This document shows positions 1-9,878 of a stretch of 33,548 nt of DNA, piece after piece. Under the pieces are notes generated by a model. That model was given only the letters and a program-made list of their open reading frames with translations. It ran no database searches and had not been told where the DNA came from. Origin of the DNA: Hyphochytrium catenoides (lineage: Eukaryota; Sar; Hyphochytriomycetes; Hyphochytriales; Hyphochytriaceae); assembly GCA_900088475.1 (NCBI GenBank), contig FLMG01003678.1, forward strand, positions 1-33,548. The letters run 5' to 3'. The translations under genes and the position numbers were made by a program. How positions within the stretch are numbered: the stretch's first letter is position 1; every line of letters starts with the position of its first letter.

Positions 1-394
1 CTGGACTCCCATCGTCTACGGGCTTTTGCAGACCTTATCTCGACGAGTATCGATAGTAGGCTCGCCGGGCAAGGTTGAGGTGGGTTTGGAGAGCCAAGGA
101 GAGATATCTCTGTCAATGAAAGCGGCAAGGTGATCCACCAAACAGCATCGCGCCAACACGATCCAGCCCAAACAGGAAACTAGCGAACGATGAAGGAACG
201 AACCATAGGACATCGTCTGTTGCGCGGCGGAACGTCAAGGTGACTGGCGGGTCCCTCAGATAGATGCTCTCAAGCTTGCTAGTCGACAACAGGCATCAAG
301 GGCCATGGCAGAAAGACAGCTTCGACCCACTTCGGAGATAAGGAGAAGCAGTAGCGTGGATAGATAATTATGGAGCAGAGAAACGTCTTGGGGG

Positions 395-448
395 ATGTTC
401 TGCTTCGTCGATAGCCTAATGTTCTGCCTCGTTGACGGCCTAATGTTC
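395..448. repeat. 24-bp tandem repeat, about 2.2 copies
   Basis: Unit 1 is 395-418 and unit 2 is 419-442, differing at a few positions. A partial third copy (atgttc) starts at 443. Both full units begin with atgttctgc and end with gccta. The repeat is noncoding as far as I can see and is not related to any other repeat in the window. Confidence 0.8.
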
Positions 449-605
449 CAGGAGTCCCGTTTGAGTTTGTCTTTCCTCAGCTGGCCACATGTCCCACTTT
501 CTTCATTTGGTCTTCCATGCTTTGCCCTTGGCTCGCGATTTGTCCTTGCCCTGCATTCACTCCCATACTAAGACCGCCTTCTTTCTCATTCTACGCCTCC
601 TCGCT

Positions 606-827
606 ATGTCTGCCGTGATTCTCTGCTCTCCAAACAATAGTCCGCGGTCTTCTCCTCCTCCTCTACAAGACCCCATTGGCTACTGTTCCAGAGTCAATGC
701 CCGCTGTAAGGAGCAGCAGCTCCTGGTTACCGTTCAAGAGGTCTATCGTCGAATAAGAGAAATCTGCGATAGCAAAGCGACTTATAGTCTCCGCCCTCAA
801 CTCCTGCTAACTCGGCCCGGAGGTTGA
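606..827 (+). CDS. Possible small protein, hypothetical
   Basis: An open frame with an ATG at 606 would give about 73 aa. A Ser/Pro-rich start is followed by a segment that looks helical and charged (VTVQEVYRRIREICDSK). The frame is open further upstream to 489, but that part looks like random hydrophobic sequence. I recognise no family, and there is no splice or codon evidence strong enough to call it real. It could equally be a chance open frame. Confidence 0.2.
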   Translation: MSAVILCSPNNSPRSSPPPLQDPIGYCSRVNARCKEQQLLVTVQEVYRRIREICDSKATYSLRPQLLLTRPGG

Positions 828-1651
828 CGCATATGAGCGGGCTGAAGTAGGAACAACGTCGAACAATCACGAAGGACACACTCCACGAAGAACAAAAGCC
901 TAGCGACAACGAGCGTTCAGCTCAAGCTGAGGTTATTTTTAAACACTTATTCCCAAAGGCGCCAAAAGCTCAGATGAGGAGACTTAGACAGAGAGAACAG
1001 ACAGAGCACAAGGGAGAGTCTTGCCATCGCTCAAGCTAGACGGTCCTTCGCATTCGACTCATCTCGTATTAGTGAATGGGGTAAGAGATAATTTCCCTTC
1101 AATTGGTCGGTGGTTGGCTCGGGCCGGAGATTGAAGAGGTAAAATGAAAGAGACACTGTGGACTCACGGCGTCTCTCTTCTGTTGTCATCTTCCCACCTT
1201 ATGGCTGATATTGTCCATCAAGAACATAGTCGCCACATCTATGGCGCGTTCACTCTTTCCTTACTGATTTCTTCTATTTAAAATAGTTTCCTTCCGTTAT
1301 CGTTGCTACACTCCTTCTTCAGGCGCACAGAGAAGCTGTAAGGCACGCACTGCTTCTAGATCATTAATTCTATACTATCCAGTCTTCATATCGGACAGTC
1401 TAGCCTCCCAGTGCTGCAGTGGCTTTATCAACGAAGTAATGTGGCTCTTGTCGACTACGTTTCTTTGAGCGTGGCAAACCAGGAAGTTTGACAAGGGCAT
1501 TAGTAGCAAGCTATGCGGGAGGCTTGTAATAGATGAGAATCGGGGGAATGATGTGACATTTTACTCCGAAGTAATAGAAGCAATAATACTACTGACCCAC
1601 CACACCCCACTCTTTCTTTCTTTCTTCTTTCTTCTTTCCCTGGCTCAACCA

Positions 1652-1744
1652 AGTCCTGAGGCGCTAACGGTCATGTTGAGCCCAGTATCGCAACAATCTA
1701 GCCGCTAACGGCCATTTTTGGCCGCTCACCTCGTACTCAGGACT
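1652..1744. repeat. Foldback element with nested hairpin
   Basis: A perfect 9-bp inverted repeat (agtcctgag at 1652-1660, ctcaggact at 1736-1744) encloses a perfect 6-bp hairpin with a TTTT loop (1709-1714 with 1719-1724). It also encloses a 9-bp direct repeat, cgctaacgg, at 1662-1670 and 1703-1711. It lies about 230 bp upstream of the IMP1-like start codon. It could be a small foldback element, a structured RNA or chance. Confidence 0.5.
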
Positions 1745-1974
1745 ACAGGCAGTACTTGTATTGGTTTGAAGGAAATATCACTGCAAGTCGCGTTGCCATC
1801 TGCCATCTGACCTTCTGCTATGCATCGCCACAATTCTATAAGCTCTGCTCTCACCAGCTCAAGTCTGCCTTGCAGATTTATCTCGGCTGGCATACGCAGA
1901 GAGAGAGGTGACAGAAGGATTGTCTCAATGGGAAAACTTACGTGAGGACGTTAGCAGTCTGAGACCTAGGAGAG

Positions 1975-2746
1975 ATGGCGCGTTACATGGACTCGACGCG
2001 GACTGTCCTGACCATCCTAAAGTTTACCTCTATTGTCCATTGCATAGGCACATATGGCGGCGAAATAACAATGGTATGCCCCTTCTCAAATTACCCAGGA
2101 GCATGACATTAATATTCCGCTGGACTTCCTTCAGACTGTCGGACCAAGCATGCTGCCGACCTTCAATGAACTTGGAGACATCGTCATCGCAGAGAAGCTC
2201 TCTGTGAGGCAGCATAATCTCAAGAGGGGCGACGTGATTATTGCGAAATCCATGACCAACCCCAGACAGAGTGTCTGCAAGCGGATCGTCGGAATGGTAA
2301 GAAAGGTTAGCAGTGCAGTGCGTATGCAGAAACCTTAGTCCTATGCTGGCTTCCAGGCTGGAGATACCATGCGCGTAGCTGCGGATAGCAGGCATGACTA
2401 CGAGAGACTTGTCAAGGTAAGGGGAACAGCCTCCTCTCGCATCCTTGCTAGTCTTGGCTAGACTATATTTGCTTCTGACTCAGCATGCCTGTGATATCCC
2501 TCACCTCTATCTTCTGTCCTTCCTGTTCTTCTACATTCGTCTCTCATTGAACCCCCAAAGATTCCGGAAGGCCACATTTGGATCGAAGGAGACAACCCTC
2601 AAAACTCCACGGACTCACGTTACTACGGCCCGGTGCCTATCAATATGGTGAAGAGCAAAGTGATCCTGAAAATTTGGCCTCTGACAGAGATGACGGTTGT
2701 TGGAGGTCCCAGAGTCGAATGCCAAACATCCCACAAAGGAAGCTGA
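1975..2746 (+). CDS. IMMP1L: Mitochondrial inner membrane peptidase subunit 1 (IMP1-like)
   Basis: This is a signal-peptidase-I family (S26) serine protease that removes sorting peptides from proteins of the mitochondrial intermembrane space and works with an IMP2 partner. Exons are 1975-2073, 2135-2296, 2357-2416 and 2561-2746, all phase 0, giving 168 aa (human IMMP1L is 166). Residues visible are GPSMLPT with nucleophile Ser38, general-base Lys82 in VCKRIVG, and the family box [11 protein letters not shown] (117-127) followed by YYGPVP. An N-terminal hydrophobic segment (about 10-30) is the membrane anchor. The ATG at 1975 gives the expected length and N-terminus. IMP1 rather than IMP2 is chosen from the NPQNSTDSR spacing and overall similarity. 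The gene converges on the CS-domain gene on the other strand. Confidence 0.93.
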
Positions 2747-3646
2747 GAAGTCACCTTGCACAGCAAAGTTGGAACTGAGATACAGCCCATCGTCGCGGCT
2801 CTTTCTCTACGATCCCTTGATTCAGCCCTTGTGTTGAGCTTCAGGGAATGGTGCTAACATATTATCCCTCTTATTTATTGGAGAATGACGCTCAAATTCA
2901 ATGAGAGCTTTAAGTCCATTGAGCTAGGACTACCTCTCTTAGCTGATGGGGGAAAGGGAAGGCTCAGACCGTTAAGATGACCTTGAAACTATTTCCAGAG
3001 TTATGCTGGAGGAGATGCCCCTTTGATCAGCTATAGGCCCTTTGAGTCCATCCTCGACTGGGCTATCTCGTAGTCAATTCTCCATTTAGGAGCCAAAAAA
3101 GCTTATCTGAGACCGACTAGGCACTTATAATATAGCAGCTCACAGTATTCTTTCTATGGTTACACGGGTGCCAGCCAATCAGCCCACCTTACAAGCCAAA
3201 TGTTACCATGAGTGGAGGGGAGCATATCCCAAGGGATGAATTTCCTATTGCCAGTTGTCGGGACATAAGGGATCCCCCATTGCACATCATAAGAGTTAGG
3301 CTACTTCTCGCAAAGTCTCCTTCCAAGCTGTATTGGGAATGGAACGCTGGAGAACAGACCAAGGTCCGCAAGCTCTCCTGTCAAAATCCGGGGTTACTTC
3401 GCCCCTAGCTTGTGCTCCTGCGGCACGGCAAGAAGAGCAAAGCAACGACTAAAAACACCCACCACAGTGCCAAGGAACTACCGTCGCTGCGTTCGAATAG
3501 CCTTGCATCTCTGCTGGGAATCTCTCGTCGGCCCATCAAGAGTGATCGAGTCTTGAACTTGTGCTGACCATCAGAGCATCCAGCCCATGGTAACTTTGAA
3601 TGAGGAGGGACTGAGTGATATAGGACGCGAACTGACAGGCATCCTC
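2747..3646. other. Intergenic region between convergent genes
   Basis: This holds the 3' flanks of the IMP1-like gene (left) and the CS-domain gene (right). The short open frames here have no recognisable motifs and no matching splice structure. I see no RNA gene or repeat. Confidence 0.6.
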
Positions 3647-5131
3647 CTAGTCACTCTTCTCAGCATCGTCTTTTCGTCTTCCTCTCGAAGTGTCAGTTAG
3701 ATTCTCCCAAGGACCAGACTGAACCTTGCGAAGGCTTGCCACAATTTTCCCTTTCTTCTGCTGGACTTTGGCCTTTGAGATTTTGCCATAGAGCAACTGA
3801 AGAGCCAAAACGGACGTTATACCCTCCCCATCCTCTACTTCCAGCTTGAATGACCGCGATGTATGGGTCTGCCAAGGTTGAGACCTGTTAGCCTTCACGC
3901 CGCTGGCATATCCGAGCTCATAGCCGGCACAACATGGGAAGCGTTCTTACCAGGGTAATGCTTTGCTTAGGTAGATCTTCCGCCCCTTTCAATGGCACAA
4001 GAATTCTGATGACAAGCAAACGTGCAAAACTCAACTTAGCTTGAATGCCGAAATACATAATGGGGTCCACTCATCAGCATCAGCAAGGGCTAAATAAAAG
4101 CTTGAAGCGAAAGGACTGGCTTGACCTTTAAAAATGAAGAGAAACGAAGGAGAAGGTGTCTGTTCTCTTGATACGCACTCTATTTTGTCTTCGCCGTCTA
4201 TCCATTGATAGCTCCTTATAAGCTTTTTCTTCTTCTCCCCTGCTTCTTGAGAAGAAGGAATAGGCTCCTTGCGCAAGAGTTTGGGCTCGGGTTTTCCATC
4301 CCAAGCGACATGCTCCAAATTTTCCTTTTTCTTATGGGCGTAGTAATAGCTAGACTCTCCTTTCCGCTTAAGACTTTCGTCCAAAGCCGAATCACTGGCT
4401 TTCGTGTCAGTTCGATGCTTTATCCGCTTTATCGGTTTGGCCCTGTCACCTCCAAAGTTTGCCTTCCTACATCAATTCCTCTTTTAATCCAAGCTTGGTC
4501 AGGCCTATAACCAAGGGCTCTTACCGAGTAGCACACCACGTTAAAGCGACGACTACCATTGCTGTGACCACACCGCCAAAGATAAGGAGTGAATGCTTGC
4601 GGCCCACATCAAGACGAATGCTACCCCAGGGAGTGACAACATAAGAGTATCGCTCCTGAACGTACAAGTAAGGGAAGAACCATCCATTTGGCTCCTTTTG
4701 CGGAAAGATCATGTCAATGAGGTTGAACAGGAGGGCGAATCGAATACGAAGGGGATGATGAGGTGAAGTCTGAAGACGCGTAGCAGCAGAGAAATGCTGG
4801 CTATTGGAGAGCCTGATCAAGAAAGATTTCTCTTACACTTGCTGCATCGCGGCAACTCCTGTTCTTCTATAAAATCTGCAGACCGAGCTTCATAATTCAT
4901 AATAACATTGGCTTTGATAACATCTTCATTTGTAGTAATCAGTCCACGATTACTGAGAGTTAGTATGTATTTTCCATCCAGGAAACAATAACTGAGGTTT
5001 ATCAACTATGTATGAAGGTACAGCTACTTAGCTTGGAAAGGTTTCGATTGTAAGATATGTGGAAGCTTTCGGTTGGCTATCAAGGTCCACTCATGATTGC
5101 CACCACCACAGAAAGCTCCTTCACAATCTCT
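3647..5131 (-). CDS. Membrane protein with C-terminal CS (p23/CacyBP-like) domain, 5' end unresolved
   Basis: Read on the minus strand, exons 5028-5131 (start uncertain), 4839-4991, 4525-4800, 4175-4466, 3951-4034 and 3647-3868 join in phase. The first exons carry a probable lumenal segment (FLDGKYILTLSNRG). One transmembrane helix follows (about 4535-4605, LLIFGGVVTAMVVVALTW). After it come a basic linker, the stretch SYYYAHKKKENLEH and then a CS domain (RSYQWIDGEDKIEC, ILVPLKGAEDLP, SRSFKLEVEDGEG, WENLTD) ending in a basic/acidic tail. CS domains are beta-sandwiches of p23, Sgt1 and calcyclin-binding protein that bind Hsp90 or ligases. I infer a type I topology with a cytosolic CS domain. 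No in-frame ATG precedes the CS part alone, which argues for one gene. The 3951-4034 acceptor is the weakest junction. Upstream exons and the start codon are not identified. Confidence 0.6.
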
Positions 5132-5139
5132 CTATAGAG

Positions 5140-5160
5140 TGCGCTGTCTGGCGCTGTCTG
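5140..5160. repeat. Short tandem repeat gcgctgtctg x2
   Basis: Two perfect adjacent 10-bp copies lie in the short stretch between the resolved exons of the CS-domain gene and the EIF3H start. No function can be assigned. Confidence 0.6.
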
Positions 5161-5319
5161 CAGAGCTAGCTGTAATAAGTCTAGAGGATTATGAAGCTCT
5201 GAAGATCCAGCTTTTCTTCTCCTTCGATCCGCACCTGCGGCTTGCACACAGAGAGGTCACAAGGAGTCTCTCCTAATACCTAGATCGGAGCATAGCGTGG
5301 TAGGAATACGAACGGTAAT

Positions 5320-6917
5320 ATGGCCTCTACTATGGAACCCCCAAGCATGGAGCCCCTCCCTCCTATCACGGAGCTTACAAAGAAGATCAAGGTGATCCAC
5401 ATCGACGGACTGGTAGGTAGAACAATATGTCGAGGTTACGTGTTAAGATGCTGACCGGCAACTCTTTTCAAAGTCCTTGCTGAAGGTGATGAAGCACTGT
5501 AAAGAGAGTCTGCCCACTCTGGTTGCAGGATCACTCCTTGGTTTGGAGAACGAGGATGTTTTAGAGATCACACACGCCTTTCCGTTCCCTTCAGTACCTG
5601 AGGCCGAGGAAGGTGACGACATTGAGGGACAAGAGTACCAGATGGAGATGATGAAAATGCTCAGAGAGGTGAGGTTACTGGAACGCATTCCTCTGAACCC
5701 GTTACGTGACTGATCCAATACCTGCAGGTTAACGTAGATAACAATTGTGTGGGATGGTACCAGTCAACAAACAGAGGATCTTTCTGCACTGCCTCGTTGA
5801 TAGAGACACAATTCAACTACCAAGACAACTTAGGGCACAATGCAATCTGCTTAACTTTTGACCCTAGAAAAACCAACAATGGCTCTCTAAGCCTCAACGC
5901 GTACAGGCTGACAAAACCATTTATGGAGCAATACCGCAAGAAGGAATTCACCAGAGAAAGGTCAGTCGTGGCATGCGTCACTAAGCAGTGCCTTTAGCTG
6001 TTTTCTGTAGCCCCGTCGCTCTCCTGCTGTCGTCGCAATGCTACAACCTCGGGTTGCTCGTATCTCAAGCCTTTTTTGACACTCACCTCATCCGTCTAAC
6101 AACCTTTGTCTAGCCTTGCAAAGATCGATCTCCGAGCACACAACATCCTGGAGGAGATTCCTATAAAGATTCGCAACTCCCACTTGGCCACCTCCATGCT
6201 GTATGAGTTCGCTGCAGCGAAGCAGGCCGACGTTGACTTTGAAAGGCTAGAGCTGTCCACAAACCCTTACTTAGTAAGCATAAACACCCCGATGGTTTGA
6301 CTGCAAAACGTGGCTGACAGAAGTCTCCGATCTTCCGATAACAGGAAAAGAACCTAGAGTTTTTGATGTTATGGGTGGATGAGCTAATCAACGAGCTAAA
6401 CAGATTCCAGGGTTTCGAGAGGAACCTTGCCAGACAGAAGGCAGCATATCAGCAGTGGCTGCAAAAGAGAGTGAGTAGTTCTTGCGCTCCCTGGCCATTG
6501 GGCTGTGTCCTTATCTAACCCGCTTCTTGGTCTATCGATAGCGCGAAGAGAACAAACTCCGCGTACAGACAGGACAAGAGCCCTTGCCTGAAGAAGACCC
6601 ACAACTCTCCAAAATGCCCTCTGAGCCAAGGTAAGACCACTTACGTTGCCGTCATATCTGTGGAGGTCAGAGTGCAAGTCATCGGAAAGACTTAATAGTC
6701 TATGAAGAGAAAGACCTAACAAAGACGAGGGGAGCGGATGGGGTGGAGGAAGGATAACAAAGTTGCCATCGGCTGACCATGCGTCCCACTTTATCCCAGC
6801 CGGCTGGAATCCCTGCTAGTCTTCAACCAGATTAACAGCTATTGCAACCAAATCAACCGTTTCTGTGGCACAAGCTTTGAAAAGCTCTTCCTGGCTGGCA
6901 GCCTCCAGAAGGAGTAG
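5320..6917 (+). CDS. EIF3H: Translation initiation factor eIF3 subunit h
   Basis: Exons are 5320-5412, 5474-5668, 5728-5960, 6114-6273, 6345-6470, 6542-6630 and 6800-6917, giving 337 aa (human 352). The phases are consistent throughout. eIF3h is an MPN-domain subunit of the eIF3 complex, which recruits the 40S ribosome and mRNA in the cytosol. Diagnostic matches to the family are KVIHIDGL near the start, EITHAFPFP, EYQMEMMKMLREVNVD, VGWYQSTNRGSF, GSLSLNAYRL, EEIPIKIRNSHL and the C-terminal NQINSYCNQI. Like other eIF3h proteins it lacks the His-x-His-Asp metal site of active JAMM peptidases, so it should be catalytically inert. The ATG at 5320 matches the expected N-terminus. It is divergent from the CS-domain gene. 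Confidence 0.96.
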
Positions 6918-7400
6918 ATCCCCACGAACCCTGATATTCGTTCCACACATCACGTTGACAGAAGCCCTGACCTAAAGAGCTATAAATAATATGATCCCCT
7001 TTCACCGAATGCCCATCGTTTGTACTACAGGTAGGGCTTTATGGCTGTACATGGGCAAAGGAGAGAATGAGAGGAACGAGTATGGCCAGAAAGGGAAGCC
7101 TGGAGATGGAAGCCTGGCTGGCCAGTAGAAATACATGGGATTGAGCTTTAACTGATTTTTGAGATGGTGAGAACGTCGTTTGTACCTGGTAAGAACCAGG
7201 GCAACCTCTAAGAAGTGAGTGCCTGCTCTCTATAAATAAGGTTGTACGTACTTAATAACGTGGAAAAGTATGCTTTGCTATCTTAGAAGCGGGAGAGTCG
7301 CCTATTCGGACTTGCCCTCTTGTTACGAATATAGTCCTGCAGTGAAGAAGGGAAGGCCAAGCGCTTAAGTGGAGGGCGTCCTGTCTCTATCAAGCTCTTC
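6918..7400. other. 3' flanks of EIF3H and the Atg14-like gene
   Basis: This is noncoding sequence between two convergent genes. I see no additional gene, tRNA or repeat. Confidence 0.6.
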
Positions 7401-9188
7401 TCACACCTGATGCGCCGGTACTTCTATCAAATCCCACTCGTCATCAATGTGCTTGTGCTCACTAGCTTGGAGGCTCTAAAGGCACAAAAGAAATGCAGCA
7501 ATCGTTGAACAAGCAAACACTACCGGGAAGATGACAAGCGAAGGATGATAAGACAGCCAACAGACCTTCTCCTCTTTGTATCTGGCGTAATGATGCAAAA
7601 TGTCTATCGGTGTGCTTCCCATCACCGCGTGGCTACCGTCACCCTCCACTTCAATATAGTTCTGGAGCTTCCCAGAATCTACGTCTCGAGGATTGGGACT
7701 GTGATACACTTCTTGAGAAATAGATTGACACAACCTAAGAATATGGAGATATATCAGGGCATAAAATATACCTTATTGGGCTGCCTCCTAGCAGTGGAAA
7801 GGCCGCTAACTTGGAGAGGTTCAAAAGAATCTGCTGATGCTGAAGGGATGGCCTTGGCATCCCTTGGCTGAGACAAAGATACATCACATTCTGCTGAAGC
7901 ATCACAAGTGCCCGATCAAAGCCTACACTTCCGTCAGGATATAACGTGTTACACCTAATGCGGAAAAGTCACCTCAGTCATATACAGTTATTACGGCAGC
8001 AAGCAGCTGCAGAGCAAACGCTAGAAGAGCTGCGGAGATAAATTCTTTAACAGAAAGCAGTGTGTTGGATACTTACCCTATACCCTCACTCATGTCCCCA
8101 ATGGTCGAGTACGAGCCATTAAATGCCATTGGGTGGGGATACTCTATGACAAGGTACTGCCCAATCAGCTGCAGTAAGTGTATCGTATGGCCCAAGGCTG
8201 CAGCCACCACATCCGGCGGAACTCCTGCAAGCGCACAATCAGAGAAAGCCCAGGATTGTCATAAATGAATGCCCTCACCTGCATAATCTCCAGAGTTGGG
8301 AAGAGGAAGGCCACAGATGGTACTCACCGCAGGTGTCCCTTCTTTCCGCCCTGACCGAGGTGTGTAGCGCTCTTGCTGCGATGAAACGTACATAGTGTGC
8401 AGAGCGTGAGGTGTGAGTGTATCCGTTCCTTCCCAAAAGATGACAGTAGAAAGTACCCACACTGTCTTTTGAAATGAGTCCAAAGACCGCGAAAACATCC
8501 CTACACCGCTCGCCTCGTAACCTTTCTAGCATCTGGTATAGACGTGTAAGGAAGGACTGCCATTGGGGGCTGTGAGGCAAGTAGGATGACTCCCCTACCT
8601 TCGCCAGATATTTATCTTCTGAGCGCAAGCCATACAGGATTGGGGTATGGAGGCTGTTTAGGACGCCTCGTTGCTCATCTAATACTTGCTTTAGTTCTTC
8701 CAGCTTTACCCTCCGTTCATTCAAGCTGTAGCGTTTACTGGCCGCGTCAATTCGGCCTGAGAGTGACGGCAAGACGGAACAGGGACACGTTTAGAGCCGA
8801 CGAAGTGAACTAGTGGTATAAGCAGGACAGGAGATAGCACCAAGCGTTAATCCCTTCTGACCTTGACATAATTCTTCTCGTCCTTTCAAAAGCTCTTGTT
8901 GTGACGATTCTACCTCTTTCATCAGTGCATGGAGCTTTTCCTCTAGTTGCACTGACGGCTTTCCAATCTACATAGCATACGATGGTTGCTTGGGCTCAAT
9001 ACTCTGGGACTTTTCAATGATTAGACAGCAATCACCTCTAGCATCCTCTTGCATTTCTCTCGCAGGACGTCAACGTCTGCTTTTAGAGCTGAGAGGGTGG
9101 TCTTCCGTTTCTGTAGGGCAGACTTCAGGCAGCTGGCGCATACGATCTCACCAACCTGCTTCTTACAGATGGGGCACGGAAGAAACAT
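7401..9188 (-). CDS. Atg14/UVRAG (Vps38) family autophagy protein
   Basis: Minus-strand exons are 9036-9188, 8862-8967, 8461-8756, 8279-8375, 8077-8224, 7772-7954, 7566-7734 and 7401-7457, giving about 402 aa with all phases matching. The protein opens with a double CxxC cluster (CPICKKQVGEIVCASC, residues 5-20), as in Atg14. Coiled coil runs from about residue 25 to 150 (LEEKLHALMKEVESSQ, RRVKLEELKQVLDEQR). The family core then has ICGLPLPNSGDY and PPDVVAAALGHTIHLLQLIG, GSYSTIGDM, and FDRALVMLQQNVMYLC. The family acts as the third subunit of Beclin/Vps34 PI3-kinase complexes: Atg14 in autophagosome formation, UVRAG/Vps38 in endosomal traffic. The tail DDEWDLIEV fits an Atg8-interacting motif, favouring Atg14. 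The open frame extends upstream of 9188 but has no other ATG. Confidence 0.75.
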
Positions 9189-9878
9189 CTCTATCAAAGA
9201 ACTCCGCAGCTGAGTCTTGGCTATTAGACAAAAGCCTTTGCATCCACAATATAGGAGCCAGCGCGCATCTCTCCGGAGGGCTTGATCAGACAAGCTACCG
9301 CTCTCCTTACGGCACCAATAGATCTCTAAACTGAGGCGGCGGAGCTGTAGAACTTTTCTGCAATGAAATTTCTCCAATTTGTAGAACACTGTTTTATGAT
9401 ATGAGAACAATCTCGGATTCGGAAAATGCAAAGGAATCGAAGGGAACAGGTCAAGTTATTTCGGGTAATGTCCGAAAGTAGGCCGCAATAGACCGAATTA
9501 GAACCCCGATGTGCTGTTATTTCGGCCTTATTTATGTATGATTATGTACTCGTAGAACATGTGGATTACTATTGAGGCGGTTTTGCTTTTCCTGAGTCTA
9601 TGGATAGAGATCACTTTCTGAAGACGCAGAACTGCGAACATGGGCTGACCTGGGCAGAGAACGAGAGACCGTGTCGCGGTTTAGAGGTGAAGGGCTAAGC
9701 TGACAACGGCCTTCATAAGCATATGGAAGTGTGACACACGGAGGCACACATAATAAGTTAAGTAGGGGCAGGGATAGGCCTATCCTATGCACAAACCCCT
9801 TGTCCCGGCTGCAGTTAACTATGTTCTCAACGGTCTCTCCCAGCTCTCTTTGTAACCCATACCTTGCAGCTTTGATCG
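9189..9878. other. Intergenic region between two minus-strand genes
   Basis: This should hold the promoter and 5' UTR of the Atg14-like gene and the 3' end of the coiled-coil gene. The minus-strand frame of the Atg14-like exon stays open to 9431 without an ATG, so I treat it as 5' UTR or chance. Nothing else is recognised. Confidence 0.5.

Larger units (their letters stand above)
1..1974. other. Left-end noncoding region
   Basis: I see no multi-exon gene here that I can support. The stretch contains a 24-bp tandem repeat (395-448), a small open frame (606-827), a CTTT-type pyrimidine tract (about 1608-1640) and a foldback element (1652-1744), each listed separately. The right part is presumably the 5' flank of the IMP1-like gene. 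The exons of a gene cut by the left edge could be hidden here, but I found no recognisable conserved segment. Confidence 0.5.

Noticed and set aside
3488-3500. Second tRNA B-box-like sequence near cgttcgaatag
   Set aside because: The upstream 70 nt does not form a cloverleaf and no A box is present.
4205-4510. Plus-strand hydrophobic open frame of 101 codons
   Set aside because: It is antisense to the Lys-rich exon 4175-4466 of the CS-domain gene, and AAG-rich sense exons give hydrophobic antisense frames.
8275-8772. Unspliced 165-codon minus-strand frame as a separate gene
   Set aside because: Splicing at 8460 and 8376 restores the Atg14-family motif ICGLPLPN in the right frame. The unspliced reading loses it.
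9189-9431. Upstream extension of the Atg14-like N-terminus
   Set aside because: The frame is open but has no ATG before 9188, and the ATG at 9188 places the CxxC cluster at the N-terminus as in the family.
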